Shown here piece by piece: positions 1-8,621 of a DNA stretch of 62,954 nucleotides (the first letter of the stretch is position 1; each line of letters starts with the position of its first letter). The stretch is taken from assembly GCF_016612545.1 (NCBI RefSeq), contig NZ_JAENRY010000090.1:1-62954 (forward strand), read 5' to 3'. The notes below the pieces were generated by a model. It made no database searches, was not told the DNA's origin, and saw only the letters and a list, made by a program, of their open reading frames with translations. This stretch comes from Streptomyces sp. MBT65. Its GTDB lineage: Bacteria; Actinomycetota; Actinomycetes; Streptomycetales; Streptomycetaceae. The position numbers and the translations under genes were made by a program.

Positions 1-1
1 C

Positions 2-679
2 ATGACCGCCCGCCCGCCAGCCGCACCCCGCCACAAGGCCCGCATTCTGATAGCCGCCGCAGTCGTCGCCGCCGTCCTCGCCGGTGCTGGAGTGTTCGTC
101 GCTCGCATGGGCAACTCCGGGGACAGTACGGCCGCTTCGCGGCCCAGCCGCTCCGCTCCGGCCGGTGACGTGGTCGGTCCGGCCTCGCCCACCGGGCCCA
201 CGGGCGCTCACCGCTCGGGCGACGCCAAGCCCACCGGTCAGGGCGACGACGGGGCCCAGGCGCCGACGCAGCAGCACACAGGCAAGGGGGAGGACGCGGC
301 AGACGGGCGGACTCCCAACGCCACCCCGACCAAGTCCGAGGCCGGCGGCGGCAGCGACCCGACGACCGGCGGAGCCACTCCCAGCTCCAGCCCTGCCCCC
401 GCCTGCCAGCCCATCGGCAGCGGCAAGTACAACTGCCAGGTGTGGCGCAGCGCCAAGTCCTACACCGCGTCCGGCACCGAAGTCGGTGTCCTCGGCGCTG
501 GTACCAACTACTTCTTCTGCCAACAGAACATGGGCCGCCGCGAGACGTACGGCCAGTGGACCAACGTCTGGTGGGCCAAGACGGACGACGACAGCGGCAA
601 CACCGACGTCTATGTCAGCGACGTCTACATCAAGGGCGGCGGCAACGACGATCCGGTCCCGGGACTGCCGGTCTGCTAA
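2..679 (+). CDS. Membrane-anchored extracytoplasmic protein with SH3-like C-terminus (possibly 5'-incomplete)
   Basis: The readable protein has a hydrophobic helix at about residues 14-35, a Ser/Pro/Thr/Gly-rich linker to about residue 133, and a compact C-terminal domain with three or four Cys and many Trp/Tyr (GTNYFFCQQNM, WTNVWWAKT) resembling bacterial SH3-like modules. An Arg/Lys-rich stretch before the helix predicts the C-terminal domain outside the cell. The first ATG is at base 2, so the window edge may cut the gene. The helix-linker-domain layout matches the extracellular half of actinobacterial Ser/Thr kinases such as the one at 58996-60777, so this could be the 3' end of a kinase gene. 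Equally it may be a complete small membrane protein. No function is claimed beyond possible ligand or wall binding. Confidence 0.55.
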   Translation: MTARPPAAPRHKARILIAAAVVAAVLAGAGVFVARMGNSGDSTAASRPSRSAPAGDVVGPASPTGPTGAHRSGDAKPTGQGDDGAQAPTQQHTGKGEDAADGRTPNATPTKSEAGGGSDPTTGGATPSSSPAPACQPIGSGKYNCQVWRSAKSYTASGTEVGVLGAGTNYFFCQQNMGRRETYGQWTNVWWAKTDDDSGNTDVYVSDVYIKGGGNDDPVPGLPVC

Positions 680-749
680 GGCCACCAGGGCGTCATGGCA
701 TCACAGCCTCAGTGCCCTTGTGCCCTCAGTGCCTCACTGCATCGGAGCC

Positions 750-1517
750 TCAGGGCAGTTGAGGCCTTACGAAGCCCTCCAACCCCGACTCCGTCACCAG
801 CCCCACCTCCCGTAACACCCGCGTACCCCGCTCGCACAACTCCCGGTCCGCACGCGCCCGTGCGCAGAACTCCTCCGGTGTCCGCCCGAACAGCATCCTC
901 AACTCCGCCGATCCACACAGCAGTTCGGTGAGCAGCGCCCGCTCGCCCGGATGCCGACGCGGCACACCCGTACCGTCATGCAGGACACCGTGCCGGTTGA
1001 CATAGACGTACGCGCCCCGCATCAACGCCCCTGATCCAAGCGCGACTGGGAACTCGGCCCCGGACAACCACGCCCGGTCGTACGCCCCTTCGCTCGCGTC
1101 CACCACCGCAAGCTGCCGCGCGTCGAACCACGTCACGAACAACTCCCGTACGACACCAGGAGAGTTGACCGGCGACGCCGACACATACCCCACGCGGCTC
1201 ACATGCGCCGAGACACCGACCTCGATGCCCGTGACTCGTACCTTCACCATCGGGACGGGAGACGTGATCTCGAACTCCGCCATCTTGTGGCGGAGTTGGC
1301 CGGGACAGGCGTTGGAGCCGATCGCGAGCACCGGAGTGCGGTCCTCGTACGTGACGCGGTCGTCGAGGGGCAACAGCAGGTCCCCGACGAGGAGTCCGGA
1401 CGTGGCGGGCCACACGCCCGGGTAGCTGAGCGGATCCTCGCGCGGCGCCCCCGCCAGCCCCAGCTCCTCCAACGTAAGCAATGGACGCAACCTACTGCCG
1501 CCCACAGGGTCGTTCAC
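750..1517 (-). CDS. Conserved hypothetical protein, gamma-glutamylcyclotransferase-like motif
   Basis: 255-residue cytoplasmic protein with no signal peptide or membrane segment. At about residues 64-75 it has VLAIGSNACPGQLRHKM, which resembles the YGSN...QL substrate loop of gamma-glutamylcyclotransferase-like folds. The rest of the protein does not show a clear catalytic Glu I can place, so enzymatic activity is uncertain. The GTG start lies 7 nt downstream of the LacI gene on the same strand, so the two are probably co-transcribed. Homologues annotated only as hypothetical are common in Streptomyces. The family link is inference from one motif. Confidence 0.6.
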   Translation of the reverse strand: MNDPVGGSRLRPLLTLEELGLAGAPREDPLSYPGVWPATSGLLVGDLLLPLDDRVTYEDRTPVLAIGSNACPGQLRHKMAEFEITSPVPMVKVRVTGIEVGVSAHVSRVGYVSASPVNSPGVVRELFVTWFDARQLAVVDASEGAYDRAWLSGAEFPVALGSGALMRGAYVYVNRHGVLHDGTGVPRRHPGERALLTELLCGSAELRMLFGRTPEEFCARARADRELCERGTRVLREVGLVTESGLEGFVRPQLP

Positions 1518-1524
1518 CCCCCGC

Positions 1525-2562
1525 TCAGTCCGACGGCGGCAGCTCGCCCGAGCCCCGGGTGATCAACCGGGTCGGCAACTCGATGCGTTCCGGGGCGATG
1601 AGCGTGCCGTCCAGTTGACGGAAGAGGCGGTCCGCGGCCGTACGGCCGAGGGTCGCCGAGTCCTGGGCGACGACGGTCACGCCCGGCTGGAGCAGATCGG
1701 CGAGTTCGAAGTCGTCGAAGCCCACCAGGGCGACCCGACGGGCCTGTTCGGCGAGGACCCGGACGACGGTGACCGTCACACGGTTGTTGCCGGCGAAGAT
1801 CGCGGTCACGGGGGAGGGGCCGGTCAGCATCTCCTCGGCCGCCCGGCGCACCCGCACAGGGTCGGTCACGCCGAGGGACATCCACGCGTCCTCGACCGGT
1901 ATCCCCGCGTCCTCCATGGCGGCCCGGTAACCACGCAGTCGCTCAACAGCCGTGTGGATACGGGGCATGTCACCGATGAAGCCGATGCGCCGGTGGCCGT
2001 GGGCGATGAGATGGGTGACGCCGTCGCGCGCGCCGCCGTAGCTGTCGGACAGGACGACGTCCGCGTCGATCTGGCCGGCCGGGCGGTCGACGAAGACCGT
2101 CGCGACGCCCGCCTTGATCTCCGGCTCCAGATAACGGTGGTCGTCCCCGGCCGGGATCACCACAAGACCGTCCACGCGCCGCGCGCACAGCGCCAGCACC
2201 AACTCCTGCTCGCGGTCCGGGTCTTCGGCGCTGGAACCGTTGATGAGCAGGGCACCGTGGGCGCGGGCGACCTCTTCGACGGCGCGGCTGAGCGGGCCGT
2301 AGAACGGGTCGGCGAGGTCCTCCAGGACGAGGCCGATGCTGGCCGTGCGGCCCTTGCGCAGGACGCGGGCGCTGTCGTTGCGGCGGAAGCCGAGGGCGTC
2401 GATCGCCTCCTGGACCCGGCGCTCGGTGTCGGGAGTGACGCCCGGCTCGCCGTTGACCACGCGCGACACCGTTTTCAGGCCGACACCGGCGCGCGCGGCC
2501 ACGTCCTTCATGGTCGGACGGTTGCCGTAGCGGTTCTCGGGGCGGCGGGCGGTCTCTGGCAC
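1525..2562 (-). CDS. LacI-family transcriptional repressor
   Basis: DNA-binding repressor of the LacI/GalR family, about 345 residues. The N-terminal helix-turn-helix reads MKDVAARAGVGLKTVSRVVN (about residues 18-37), followed by the hinge region (GFRRNDSARVLRKGRT) and a periplasmic-binding-protein-like effector domain (SIGLVLEDLADPFY through GFDDFELADLLQPG). I chose the GTG at 2562 because an AGGACAG Shine-Dalgarno-like stretch precedes it; the ATG at 2511 would start exactly at MKDV and is the alternative. It is divergent from the ROK kinase gene, with a perfect 12-bp palindrome between them, and lies near an alpha-galactosidase gene. I infer it controls a galactoside or related sugar regulon and probably itself. 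The effector is unknown. Confidence 0.9.
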   Translation of the reverse strand: MPETARRPENRYGNRPTMKDVAARAGVGLKTVSRVVNGEPGVTPDTERRVQEAIDALGFRRNDSARVLRKGRTASIGLVLEDLADPFYGPLSRAVEEVARAHGALLINGSSAEDPDREQELVLALCARRVDGLVVIPAGDDHRYLEPEIKAGVATVFVDRPAGQIDADVVLSDSYGGARDGVTHLIAHGHRRIGFIGDMPRIHTAVERLRGYRAAMEDAGIPVEDAWMSLGVTDPVRVRRAAEEMLTGPSPVTAIFAGNNRVTVTVVRVLAEQARRVALVGFDDFELADLLQPGVTVVAQDSATLGRTAADRLFRQLDGTLIAPERIELPTRLITRGSGELPPSD

Positions 2563-2646
2563 GATGCGCTGTCCTGTCCTGTCGTCCACGGGGGATGCAT
2601 AGGTCCATGGGTTTGTATGAGGATGTGGCGTCGAGCATAGAGCCTG

Positions 2647-2658
2647 GACAACGTTGTC
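2647..2658. promoter_or_regulatory. Candidate LacI operator
   Basis: GACAACGTTGTC is a perfect 12-bp palindrome with the central CG step typical of LacI/GalR operators. It sits in the divergent region between the LacI gene (start 2562) and the ROK kinase gene (start 2771). TTGTCA, a possible -35 element for the kinase, overlaps its right half. Assignment to this repressor is inferred from position and form. Confidence 0.6.
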
Positions 2659-2770
2659 ATATGCGAGAGAGACTGTCCACCGAATATCTCCGGCCTGCGC
2701 CCCCACCGCGAGACCGGCCCAACTCACCTTCTGGTGGTTCTCATGTTTGACGGGGAGATCTGACACTGTG

Positions 2771-3727
2771 ATGCACACCGACCTCGTGGCCGCGCTCGAC
2801 ATCGGCGGCACCAAGATCGCCGGGGCGCTGGTGGACGGCCACGGCAAGATCCTGGTGCGCGCGCAGCGCCCGACGCCCTCGCAGGACGACGGCGACACCG
2901 TGATGCGAGCCGTGGAGGAGGTGCTCGCCGAGCTGACCGCATCGCCCTCGTGGTCCCGTGCGAGCGCCCTCGGCATCGGCAGCGCGGGTCCCGTGGACGC
3001 CTCCGCCGGCACCGTGAGCCCGGTCAACGTGCCCGGCTGGCGCGACTATCCGCTCGTCGAGCGGGTGCGCGCGGCGACCGGGGACCTGCCCGTCGAGCTG
3101 ATCGGCGACGGCGTGGCGATCACCGCGGCCGAGCACTGGCAGGGCGCCGCGCGCGGGCACGCCAACGCGCTGTGCATGGTGGTGTCCACGGGAGTCGGGG
3201 GCGGCCTCGTCCTCAACGGGCAGCTGCACCCCGGACCCACCGGCAACGCGGGCCACATCGGCCACATCAGCGTGGACCTGGACGGCGACGCCTGCCCGTG
3301 CGGTTCGCGCGGCTGCGTCGAGCGGATCGCCAGCGGTCCCAACATCGCCCGGCGGGCGGTCGAGAACGGCTGGCTGCCGGGCCCGGACGGCGACACCTCG
3401 GCCGCCGCGGTGGCCGCCGCCGCCCGCGCGGGCGACCCGATCGCCGTGGCCTCCTTCGAGCGGGCCGCGCAGGCCCTCGCCGCCGGGATCGCCGCCACCG
3501 CGACCCTGGTCGAGATCGACATCGCCGTGATCGGCGGCGGCGTCGGCAAGGCGGGCGACGTGCTCTTCACCCCGCTGCGCAAGGCGTTGAGCGACTACGC
3601 GACGCTGTCCTTCGTGCAGCGTCTGACGGTGACGCCGGCCCAAATGGGCACGGACGCAGGGCTGGTGGGAGCGGCCGCGGCCGCGCTCGCCGGGCGGACG
3701 AGCACGACCGCGGCCGGGGTGGTGTGA
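2771..3727 (+). CDS. ROK-family sugar kinase (glucokinase-like)
   Basis: About 318 residues, the usual ROK size. The N-terminal phosphate-binding loop LDIGGTKIAGALVDG (residues 9-23) and the ROK zinc motif CPCGSRGCVE (about residues 177-186) are both present, with the conserved GHIGHI segment just before it. ROK proteins with the DIGGTK loop intact phosphorylate glucose, N-acetylmannosamine, fructose or allose with ATP. The absence of an N-terminal HTH argues for an enzyme rather than a ROK repressor. A GGGGAG stretch about 14 nt upstream could serve the ATG at 2771 or, with tighter spacing, the GTG at 2768. It is divergent from the LacI gene and converges on the alpha-galactosidase gene, suggesting a role in metabolising sugars released by that enzyme. 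Confidence 0.85.
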   Translation: MHTDLVAALDIGGTKIAGALVDGHGKILVRAQRPTPSQDDGDTVMRAVEEVLAELTASPSWSRASALGIGSAGPVDASAGTVSPVNVPGWRDYPLVERVRAATGDLPVELIGDGVAITAAEHWQGAARGHANALCMVVSTGVGGGLVLNGQLHPGPTGNAGHIGHISVDLDGDACPCGSRGCVERIASGPNIARRAVENGWLPGPDGDTSAAAVAAAARAGDPIAVASFERAAQALAAGIAATATLVEIDIAVIGGGVGKAGDVLFTPLRKALSDYATLSFVQRLTVTPAQMGTDAGLVGAAAAALAGRTSTTAAGVV

Positions 3728-3772
3728 GGCACCGACCGGCGGAAACGTTCGTTCAGCGGCCGACGACCCCGA

Positions 3773-5794
3773 TCAGCAGGTGAGTTGAGCGTCCGCCCAG
3801 TCCGCGTGGTCCGAGTCGATCCCGTCGCCACCGTCGGTGACGACGAGTCGGACCACCTGGGCGCCGGTCACGTCCGCCGTGATCGGCTGGGCGGGCATCG
3901 CGTTGGTGAGGACGCCGGTGGAGGCGACCTTCGTACCGTCCGCCCAGATCTCGAAGGCGACGGTTCCGTTGGCCCCCTTCTCGTCGTCCACACCGACGTC
4001 CGCGGTGACCTTCTCGCACGTCTTCCCGGTGTAGTACTCGACGTCGCTCGCGGCGTGTACGCCCAGCCCCTTGGCGTACACGACCCCGCCGAGACTGATC
4101 GGATGACCGTCCCCGGCGGCACTCTCCCCGTTGCTGGTGTTGCGCTCGACGGGCCCCCATCCATTGGTCGTCGACATCCAGGGAAGGTCGCCGAGGTACG
4201 AGGTGCCCGCGGGGGGAGCGACCACCACGGACGCGGTGAACGGCAGGGTGTCGGTCACGCGCGTACCGCTCGGTGAGCGGTAACTCGCCTTCAGCGTCAG
4301 GTCGTACGACCCCGTCGGCGTCCCCGCCGGAGCGGTGACCGTCCACCTGGTGCGCAGCGACCGGCCTGTGGCTACGGCCTTGGCGGTCGTCGACGACTTG
4401 GCCCGCACCTTCCAGCCCGCGGGCCCGGTCAGGCTCACCGAGACGTGCTCGGCGGTCGTACGGCCGAGGTCGGTGACCGTCGTCGTGAGTGCGGTCGGCT
4501 TGGCCGCCTGGACCAACGGGGCACTGTCCAGGCCGAGTTCGACGGCGGGCGGGTTCTTGATCGCGTGCCGGTCGGCGGAGACCCGTACGAGGACCGTGCC
4601 GTGGGCCGGGACCGTCGCGGAGATCGTGCCCGCGGTGTTGTAGCTCTGGTGCTGCCACAGGTCCCGCAGGGTGTACGCCTTGGCGTTCGGGAGGCCGACG
4701 GCCGCCGCGGTCGTGGCGATGCGCTGGGCGCTGCCGGACTCGTTGAAGAGCGCGACGCTACGACTGCCGTCCCGCATCGGCTTGGCGACGACCCAGCGTC
4801 CGCCCTCGGACGTGACAACGTTGCCCTGCTTGCCCAGCGGGTCCTGGTCGACCGCGATGACCTCCTTGTTGTCGAGGATGTCGAAGGTCGCGGCGGTCGC
4901 GGTACGGAGGTCGGAGCCGATGAGGAGCGGCGCGGCCATGATCGACCACAGCGAGAAGTGCGAGCGGTACTCGGTGTCCGTCATGCCGCCGTTGCCGACC
5001 TCCAGCATGTCGGGGTCGTTCCAGTGCCCGGGGCCGGCGTACGGAGCAAGTGGCAGGTTCTGCTTGAGGATCGACAGCATCGAGCCCCAGTTGTCGCTGA
5101 TGTCACCGGTCGTGCGCCACAGATGTCCGACGTCCGCGGCCCACTCCCAGGGCTTGTTCTCGCCCCACTCGCAGATGCTGAAGACGATCGGGCGGCCGGT
5201 CGCCTTCAGGGCGTCGCGCATCGTGTTGTAGCGCAACTTGGCGTCCACGCCCTGGTTGTTGCAGTTGTCGTACTTGAGGTAGTCCACGCCCCAGTCGGCG
5301 AACTGCTGCGCGTCGCTGTACTCGTGGCCCAGGCCGCCCGGGAATCCCGCGCTGTTGCACGTCTTGGTGCCCGCGCTGGTGTAGATGCCGAGCTTGAGCC
5401 CCTTGGAGTGCACGTAGTCCGCGACGGCCTTGATGCCGTGCGGGAAGCGGACCGGATCGGGGACGAGCTTGCCGTCGGCGTCCCGGGACGGCAGGGCCCA
5501 GCAGTCGTCGAGGTTGACGTACTGGTAACCGGCGGCCTTCAGGCCCTTGCTGACGAAGAGGTCCGCAATGCCCTCGACCATGGACTCGTTGAACTCGGCA
5601 CGGCAGTGGGTGGAGTTCCAGTTGTTGAAACCCATCGGAGGTGTGAGTGCCTGACCGTCGGCCAGGGCGGGGGAGAGGGGGTCCTGCACGGGGGCCGCGA
5701 CTGCGGGCGCGGCGAGGCCCGCCGTGCACAACAGCCCTGCTGCGAGCGCTCCGAATGCTCTTCGGCGGGTCGTGCGGGTGTGGGGCTGACGCAT
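3773..5794 (-). CDS. Secreted GH27 alpha-galactosidase with NEW3 and NPCBM domains
   Basis: Glycoside hydrolase family 27, 673 residues, expected to remove terminal alpha-1,6-galactose from melibiose-type oligosaccharides or galactomannan outside the cell. The N-terminus has an arginine-rich, Tat-like signal (RTTRRRAFGALAAG) and an AVA-AP cleavage region near residue 34. The catalytic (beta/alpha)8 barrel starts with MGFNNWNSTHC (54-64). The nucleophile Asp lies in DYLKYDNCNN (about D176) and the acid/base Asp in WNDPDMLEVGNGG (about D262). After the barrel and its C-terminal beta domain comes an Ig-like NEW3 module (about 420-530), then an NPCBM carbohydrate-binding module (about 540-673, from YLGDLPWMSTTNGWGPVE). 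It converges on the ROK kinase gene; a good promoter and an inverted repeat lie upstream. Confidence 0.95.
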   Translation of the reverse strand: MRQPHTRTTRRRAFGALAAGLLCTAGLAAPAVAAPVQDPLSPALADGQALTPPMGFNNWNSTHCRAEFNESMVEGIADLFVSKGLKAAGYQYVNLDDCWALPSRDADGKLVPDPVRFPHGIKAVADYVHSKGLKLGIYTSAGTKTCNSAGFPGGLGHEYSDAQQFADWGVDYLKYDNCNNQGVDAKLRYNTMRDALKATGRPIVFSICEWGENKPWEWAADVGHLWRTTGDISDNWGSMLSILKQNLPLAPYAGPGHWNDPDMLEVGNGGMTDTEYRSHFSLWSIMAAPLLIGSDLRTATAATFDILDNKEVIAVDQDPLGKQGNVVTSEGGRWVVAKPMRDGSRSVALFNESGSAQRIATTAAAVGLPNAKAYTLRDLWQHQSYNTAGTISATVPAHGTVLVRVSADRHAIKNPPAVELGLDSAPLVQAAKPTALTTTVTDLGRTTAEHVSVSLTGPAGWKVRAKSSTTAKAVATGRSLRTRWTVTAPAGTPTGSYDLTLKASYRSPSGTRVTDTLPFTASVVVAPPAGTSYLGDLPWMSTTNGWGPVERNTSNGESAAGDGHPISLGGVVYAKGLGVHAASDVEYYTGKTCEKVTADVGVDDEKGANGTVAFEIWADGTKVASTGVLTNAMPAQPITADVTGAQVVRLVVTDGGDGIDSDHADWADAQLTC

Positions 5795-5894
5795 GCTGAC
5801 GTTCCTCCGGACTCGCGAGAGATGGGATCACTTCCTGTGCATGCCATGTGCGCGATTACGGTAGGACGTGTCGAACTCTGTTGGAAGAGGTGCG

Positions 5895-5923
5895 TATTTA
5901 TTGTTCGACTTTCCATCGCGCAA
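5895..5923 (-). promoter_or_regulatory. Predicted alpha-galactosidase promoter
   Basis: On the minus strand TTGCGC (5923-5918) and TAAATA (5900-5895) are separated by exactly 17 bp, a good vegetative -35/-10 match in AT-rich sequence about 100 nt upstream of the alpha-galactosidase start. Confidence 0.5.
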
Positions 5924-5926
5924 GTT

Positions 5927-5940
5927 TTGAACACGTTCAA
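5927..5940. promoter_or_regulatory. Inverted repeat, candidate operator
   Basis: TTGAAC-AC-GTTCAA is a 6-bp perfect inverted repeat with a 2-nt centre, lying just upstream of the predicted alpha-galactosidase -35 and about 52 nt before the divergent epimerase-like gene. It differs from the GACAACGTTGTC site at 2647, so it may bind another regulator or be a weak LacI-type site. Confidence 0.4.
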
Positions 5941-5991
5941 CTTTCTGCGCTAGGCTCACTCCCGAACAGCCCGATCGGAAGGGGGAGCCCG

Positions 5992-6963
5992 GTGAAGATC
6001 GTCATTCCCGGCGGCACGGGACAGGTGGGCGCGATCCTCGAACGCGCCCTGACCGAGGCCGGCCACGAGGTCGTCGTCCTGACCAGGCGGCCGACGCGCG
6101 ACCGCGAGGTGTGGTGGGACGGCGAGCGGCCGGGCACCTGGGCCCGGGAGATCGACGGCAGCGACGTCGTGATCAACCTGGCGGGCCGCAGCGTCAGTTG
6201 CCGCTACACCCCCGCCAACCTGAAGGCCATGATGGACTCGCGCGTGCGCTCCACCCGGGTCGTCGGCGAGGCGATCGCCGCCGCCGCGCACCCGCCGCGC
6301 GTCTGGCTCCAGATGAGCACCGCCACCGTCTACGCCCACCGCTACGACGCCCCCAACGACGAGGCCACCGGCGTGATCGGCGGCGCCGAACCCGACGTAC
6401 CGGACTACTGGTCCTACAGCGTGGAGATCGCCAGGAACTGGGAGCGCGAGCAGGAGCGGGCCGACACCCCGCACACCCGCAAGGTCGCCCTGCGCGCCGC
6501 CATGGTGATGAGCCCCGACCGGGGCGGTGTCTTCGACGTCCTGTCGGGGATGGTCCGGCTCGGGCTCGGCGGTCCGGTCGCGGGCGGTGCCCAGTACATC
6601 TCCTGGATCCACGACCAGGACTTCGTCCGCGCGGTCGAGTTCCTTCTCGACCGCGACGACATCGCCGGACCGGTGAACCTCGCCGCCCCCGGACCGCTCC
6701 CGCAGCGCGCCTTCATGCGCGTCCTGCGCGCCGCCCGCGGCGTCCCGGTGGGGCTGCCCGCCACCAAGTGGATGGCGGAGCTGGGCGCCTTCGCGCTGCG
6801 CTCGGACACCGAACTCCTGCTCAAGAGCCGCCGGGTGGTCCCGGGGCGGCTGCTGGCCGAAGGGTTCACCTTCGACCATCCGCAGTGGCCGGAAGCGGCC
6901 GTCGACCTCGTACGGCGGGCCCGGGACGGGGCGGGTTCCACCCGGCGGCCGGTCCGGGCGTGA
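5992..6963 (+). CDS. NAD(P)-dependent epimerase-like SDR (TIGR01777/SDR39U1 type)
   Basis: Extended short-chain dehydrogenase fold, about 323 residues. The Rossmann motif IPGGTGQVGAILERAL begins at about residue 5, followed by LTRRPTR at the end of beta-2, DVVINLAGRSVSCRYT typical of the SDR39U1/TIGR01777 family, and SYSVEIARNWE in the catalytic region. The C-terminal part (GPVNLAAPGPLPQRAFMRVLR) matches the DUF1731-like end of this family, whose substrate is unknown. The usual Tyr-x3-Lys is not evident (YSVEIARNWE), as in many family members. The GTG start at 5992 has GGGGGAG 6 nt upstream. No pathway can be assigned from context. Confidence 0.85.
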   Translation: MKIVIPGGTGQVGAILERALTEAGHEVVVLTRRPTRDREVWWDGERPGTWAREIDGSDVVINLAGRSVSCRYTPANLKAMMDSRVRSTRVVGEAIAAAAHPPRVWLQMSTATVYAHRYDAPNDEATGVIGGAEPDVPDYWSYSVEIARNWEREQERADTPHTRKVALRAAMVMSPDRGGVFDVLSGMVRLGLGGPVAGGAQYISWIHDQDFVRAVEFLLDRDDIAGPVNLAAPGPLPQRAFMRVLRAARGVPVGLPATKWMAELGAFALRSDTELLLKSRRVVPGRLLAEGFTFDHPQWPEAAVDLVRRARDGAGSTRRPVRA

Positions 6964-6993
6964 CCCCGGCGCGCTTCGTCAGTTGAACGGGGC

Positions 6994-7188
6994 ATGAAGA
7001 AGCGCAGCATGCTGGCCATCGCCTCCCTCGCCACCGGTTTCGTCGTCGCCGCGATCTCCCCGTCGCACTCGCACGACCACGACGTACTCGGCGATCTGAA
7101 CGTCAAGGACACCGTGGGCTCCATGGATCACCTCGTCAGTGACGGCAGCTTCGCCGTCGACGAGAACGCCCTGGGACAGAACAGCTGA
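6994..7188 (+). CDS. Small secreted protein, function unknown
   Basis: 64 residues. MKKRSMLAIASLATGFVVAAIS is a clear N-terminal signal peptide; a hydrophilic mature part follows with a His-rich patch (SHSHDHDV) and acidic residues. It is 30 nt downstream of the epimerase-like gene on the same strand and is followed directly by a strong terminator, so it is probably the last gene of that transcript. Similar small exported proteins of unknown role are frequent in Streptomyces. The His/Asp cluster could bind metal, which is speculative. Confidence 0.7.
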   Translation: MKKRSMLAIASLATGFVVAAISPSHSHDHDVLGDLNVKDTVGSMDHLVSDGSFAVDENALGQNS

Positions 7189-7204
7189 CACCGGTCGGAA
7201 AGCT

Positions 7205-7241
7205 CGGCGCCGGTGCCCCGTCGGAGGGGGCACCGGCGCCG
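7205..7241 (+). terminator. Strong hairpin terminator
   Basis: A perfect 15-bp stem (CGGCGCCGGTGCCCC at 7205-7219 and its complement at 7227-7241) with a 7-nt loop GTCGGAG follows the small secreted protein gene by 16 nt. There is no U-tract, as is common in Streptomyces terminators. Confidence 0.85.
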
Positions 7242-7330
7242 TCGTATGCACGCCCTCAACTGCGGCTGGTTTCCGTGGCAGGGTGGAACGGGCAAGCCTC
7301 AGGGGGCCAAGAGAAGAGGGGGAACTGTCC

Positions 7331-8371
7331 GTGATCGTCTGGATCAACGGTGCGTTCGGTGCAGGCAAGACCACCACCGCACGGGAACTGATCGACCTGA
7401 TCCCGAACAGCACGTTCTTCGACCCCGAGATCATCGGCGGGGCACTCCCGAAGCTGCTCCCGCCCAAGCACCTCGCGGAGGTCGGCGACTTCCAGGACCT
7501 GCAGATCTGGCGGCGGCTCGTGATCGAGACGGCGGCCGCCATGCTCGCCGAGCTCGGCGGGACCCTCGTCGTCCCGATGACACTGCTGCGCCAGGAGTAC
7601 CGGGACGAGATCTTCGGCGGCCTCGCGGCCCGCCGGGTCACGGTCCGGCATGTGCTCCTCGCCCCGGCGGAAACGATCCTGCGCGAGCGAATAGCCGGCC
7701 GGGAGGTCCCACCGGACCTCCCCGACGGCGAGATCCGGATGCGGCAATGGGCGTACGACCACATCGAGCCGTACCGCACCGCGCTCGCCTCCTGGCTCAC
7801 CGCCGACGCGCATCTCGTCGACACCAGTGCCCTCACCCCGTACGAGACGGCCTGCCGGATCGCCGAGGCCGTCGGCAGCGGTGCCGTGCCCGTGTGCGAC
7901 ATCGTGCAGACCCCGGAGCCCACCTCCGAGACCCTCGCGGCCGGAGTGCTCCTCTTCGACGAACAGGACCGCGTGCTGCTCGTCGACCCCACCTACAAGG
8001 CCGGCTGGGAGTTCCCCGGCGGTGTCGTCGAACCCGGCGAGGCACCCGCCCGGGCCGGTATGCGCGAGGTCACCGAGGAGACCGGCCTCGTGCTGGACGA
8101 GGTACCCCGACTGCTCGTCGTCGACTGGGAACCGCCCGCACCGCCCGGCTACGGCGGGCTGCGCCTCCTCTTCGACGGCGGCCGGCTGGACGCCGCCGTG
8201 GCCGACCGACTGCTGCTGCCCGGGCCGGAGTTGCGCGGCTGGTGCTTCGCCAGCGAGGAGGAGGCCGCCGACCTGTTGCCGCCGGTCCGCTACGAGCGGC
8301 TGCGGTGGGCGCTCAGGGCCCGGGAACGCGGCGCCGCGCTCTATCTGGAGGCGGGCGTACCGCTCGGCTGA
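7331..8371 (+). CDS. AAA/kinase-like P-loop and Nudix hydrolase fusion protein
   Basis: Two-domain protein of about 346 residues. The N-terminal half is a P-loop nucleotide kinase-like ATPase starting almost at residue 1 (MIVWINGAFGAGKTTTARELI, Walker A at about 8-15; later LLAPAETILRERIAGRE resembles the LID/Arg region). The C-terminal half from about residue 205 is a Nudix domain with a complete Nudix box (GGVVEPGEAPARAGMREVT then EETGLV), whose acidic residues bind metal for hydrolysis of a nucleoside diphosphate-linked substrate. The fusion suggests sequential phosphorylation and diphosphate hydrolysis of related nucleotides, or nucleotide sensing; the substrate is unknown. The GTG at 7331 is preceded by GAGGGGGAA. 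It lies alone between a terminator and the peptide transporter operon. Confidence 0.85.
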   Translation: MIVWINGAFGAGKTTTARELIDLIPNSTFFDPEIIGGALPKLLPPKHLAEVGDFQDLQIWRRLVIETAAAMLAELGGTLVVPMTLLRQEYRDEIFGGLAARRVTVRHVLLAPAETILRERIAGREVPPDLPDGEIRMRQWAYDHIEPYRTALASWLTADAHLVDTSALTPYETACRIAEAVGSGAVPVCDIVQTPEPTSETLAAGVLLFDEQDRVLLVDPTYKAGWEFPGGVVEPGEAPARAGMREVTEETGLVLDEVPRLLVVDWEPPAPPGYGGLRLLFDGGRLDAAVADRLLLPGPELRGWCFASEEEAADLLPPVRYERLRWALRARERGAALYLEAGVPLG

Positions 8372-8621
8372 CGACCTGTCAATTTGCGCTCTGATCAACG
8401 ATGTTGGTCGTGACTTTGCCTTTTCGGGGACACCACCTGGGGACTTTGCGGGGTGTGGGTCGTTCCGATAACAAAGCGAGGGTGAATTGTCGCCTTCCCG
8501 GTATGAACAGGAACGTGAAGAAGGTACGTCGGAGCTCTAACGTCTTTGCGCAGCTCAGTTCTCTCGCGGCCGCCGGCCGCCTCGACGGGACCGGACATTT
8601 CGCCGGTCGAAGGAGAGGAAC

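Noticed and set aside
4445..5953. 502-codon plus-strand open frame
   Set aside because: Antisense to the GH27 alpha-galactosidase, whose catalytic motifs are intact.
8401..8621. Possible small peptide gene (MNRNVKKVRRSSNVFAQL) upstream of the peptide transporter
   Set aside because: No Shine-Dalgarno sequence and it runs in frame into the shadow of the binding-protein gene; no conserved leader-peptide feature seen.
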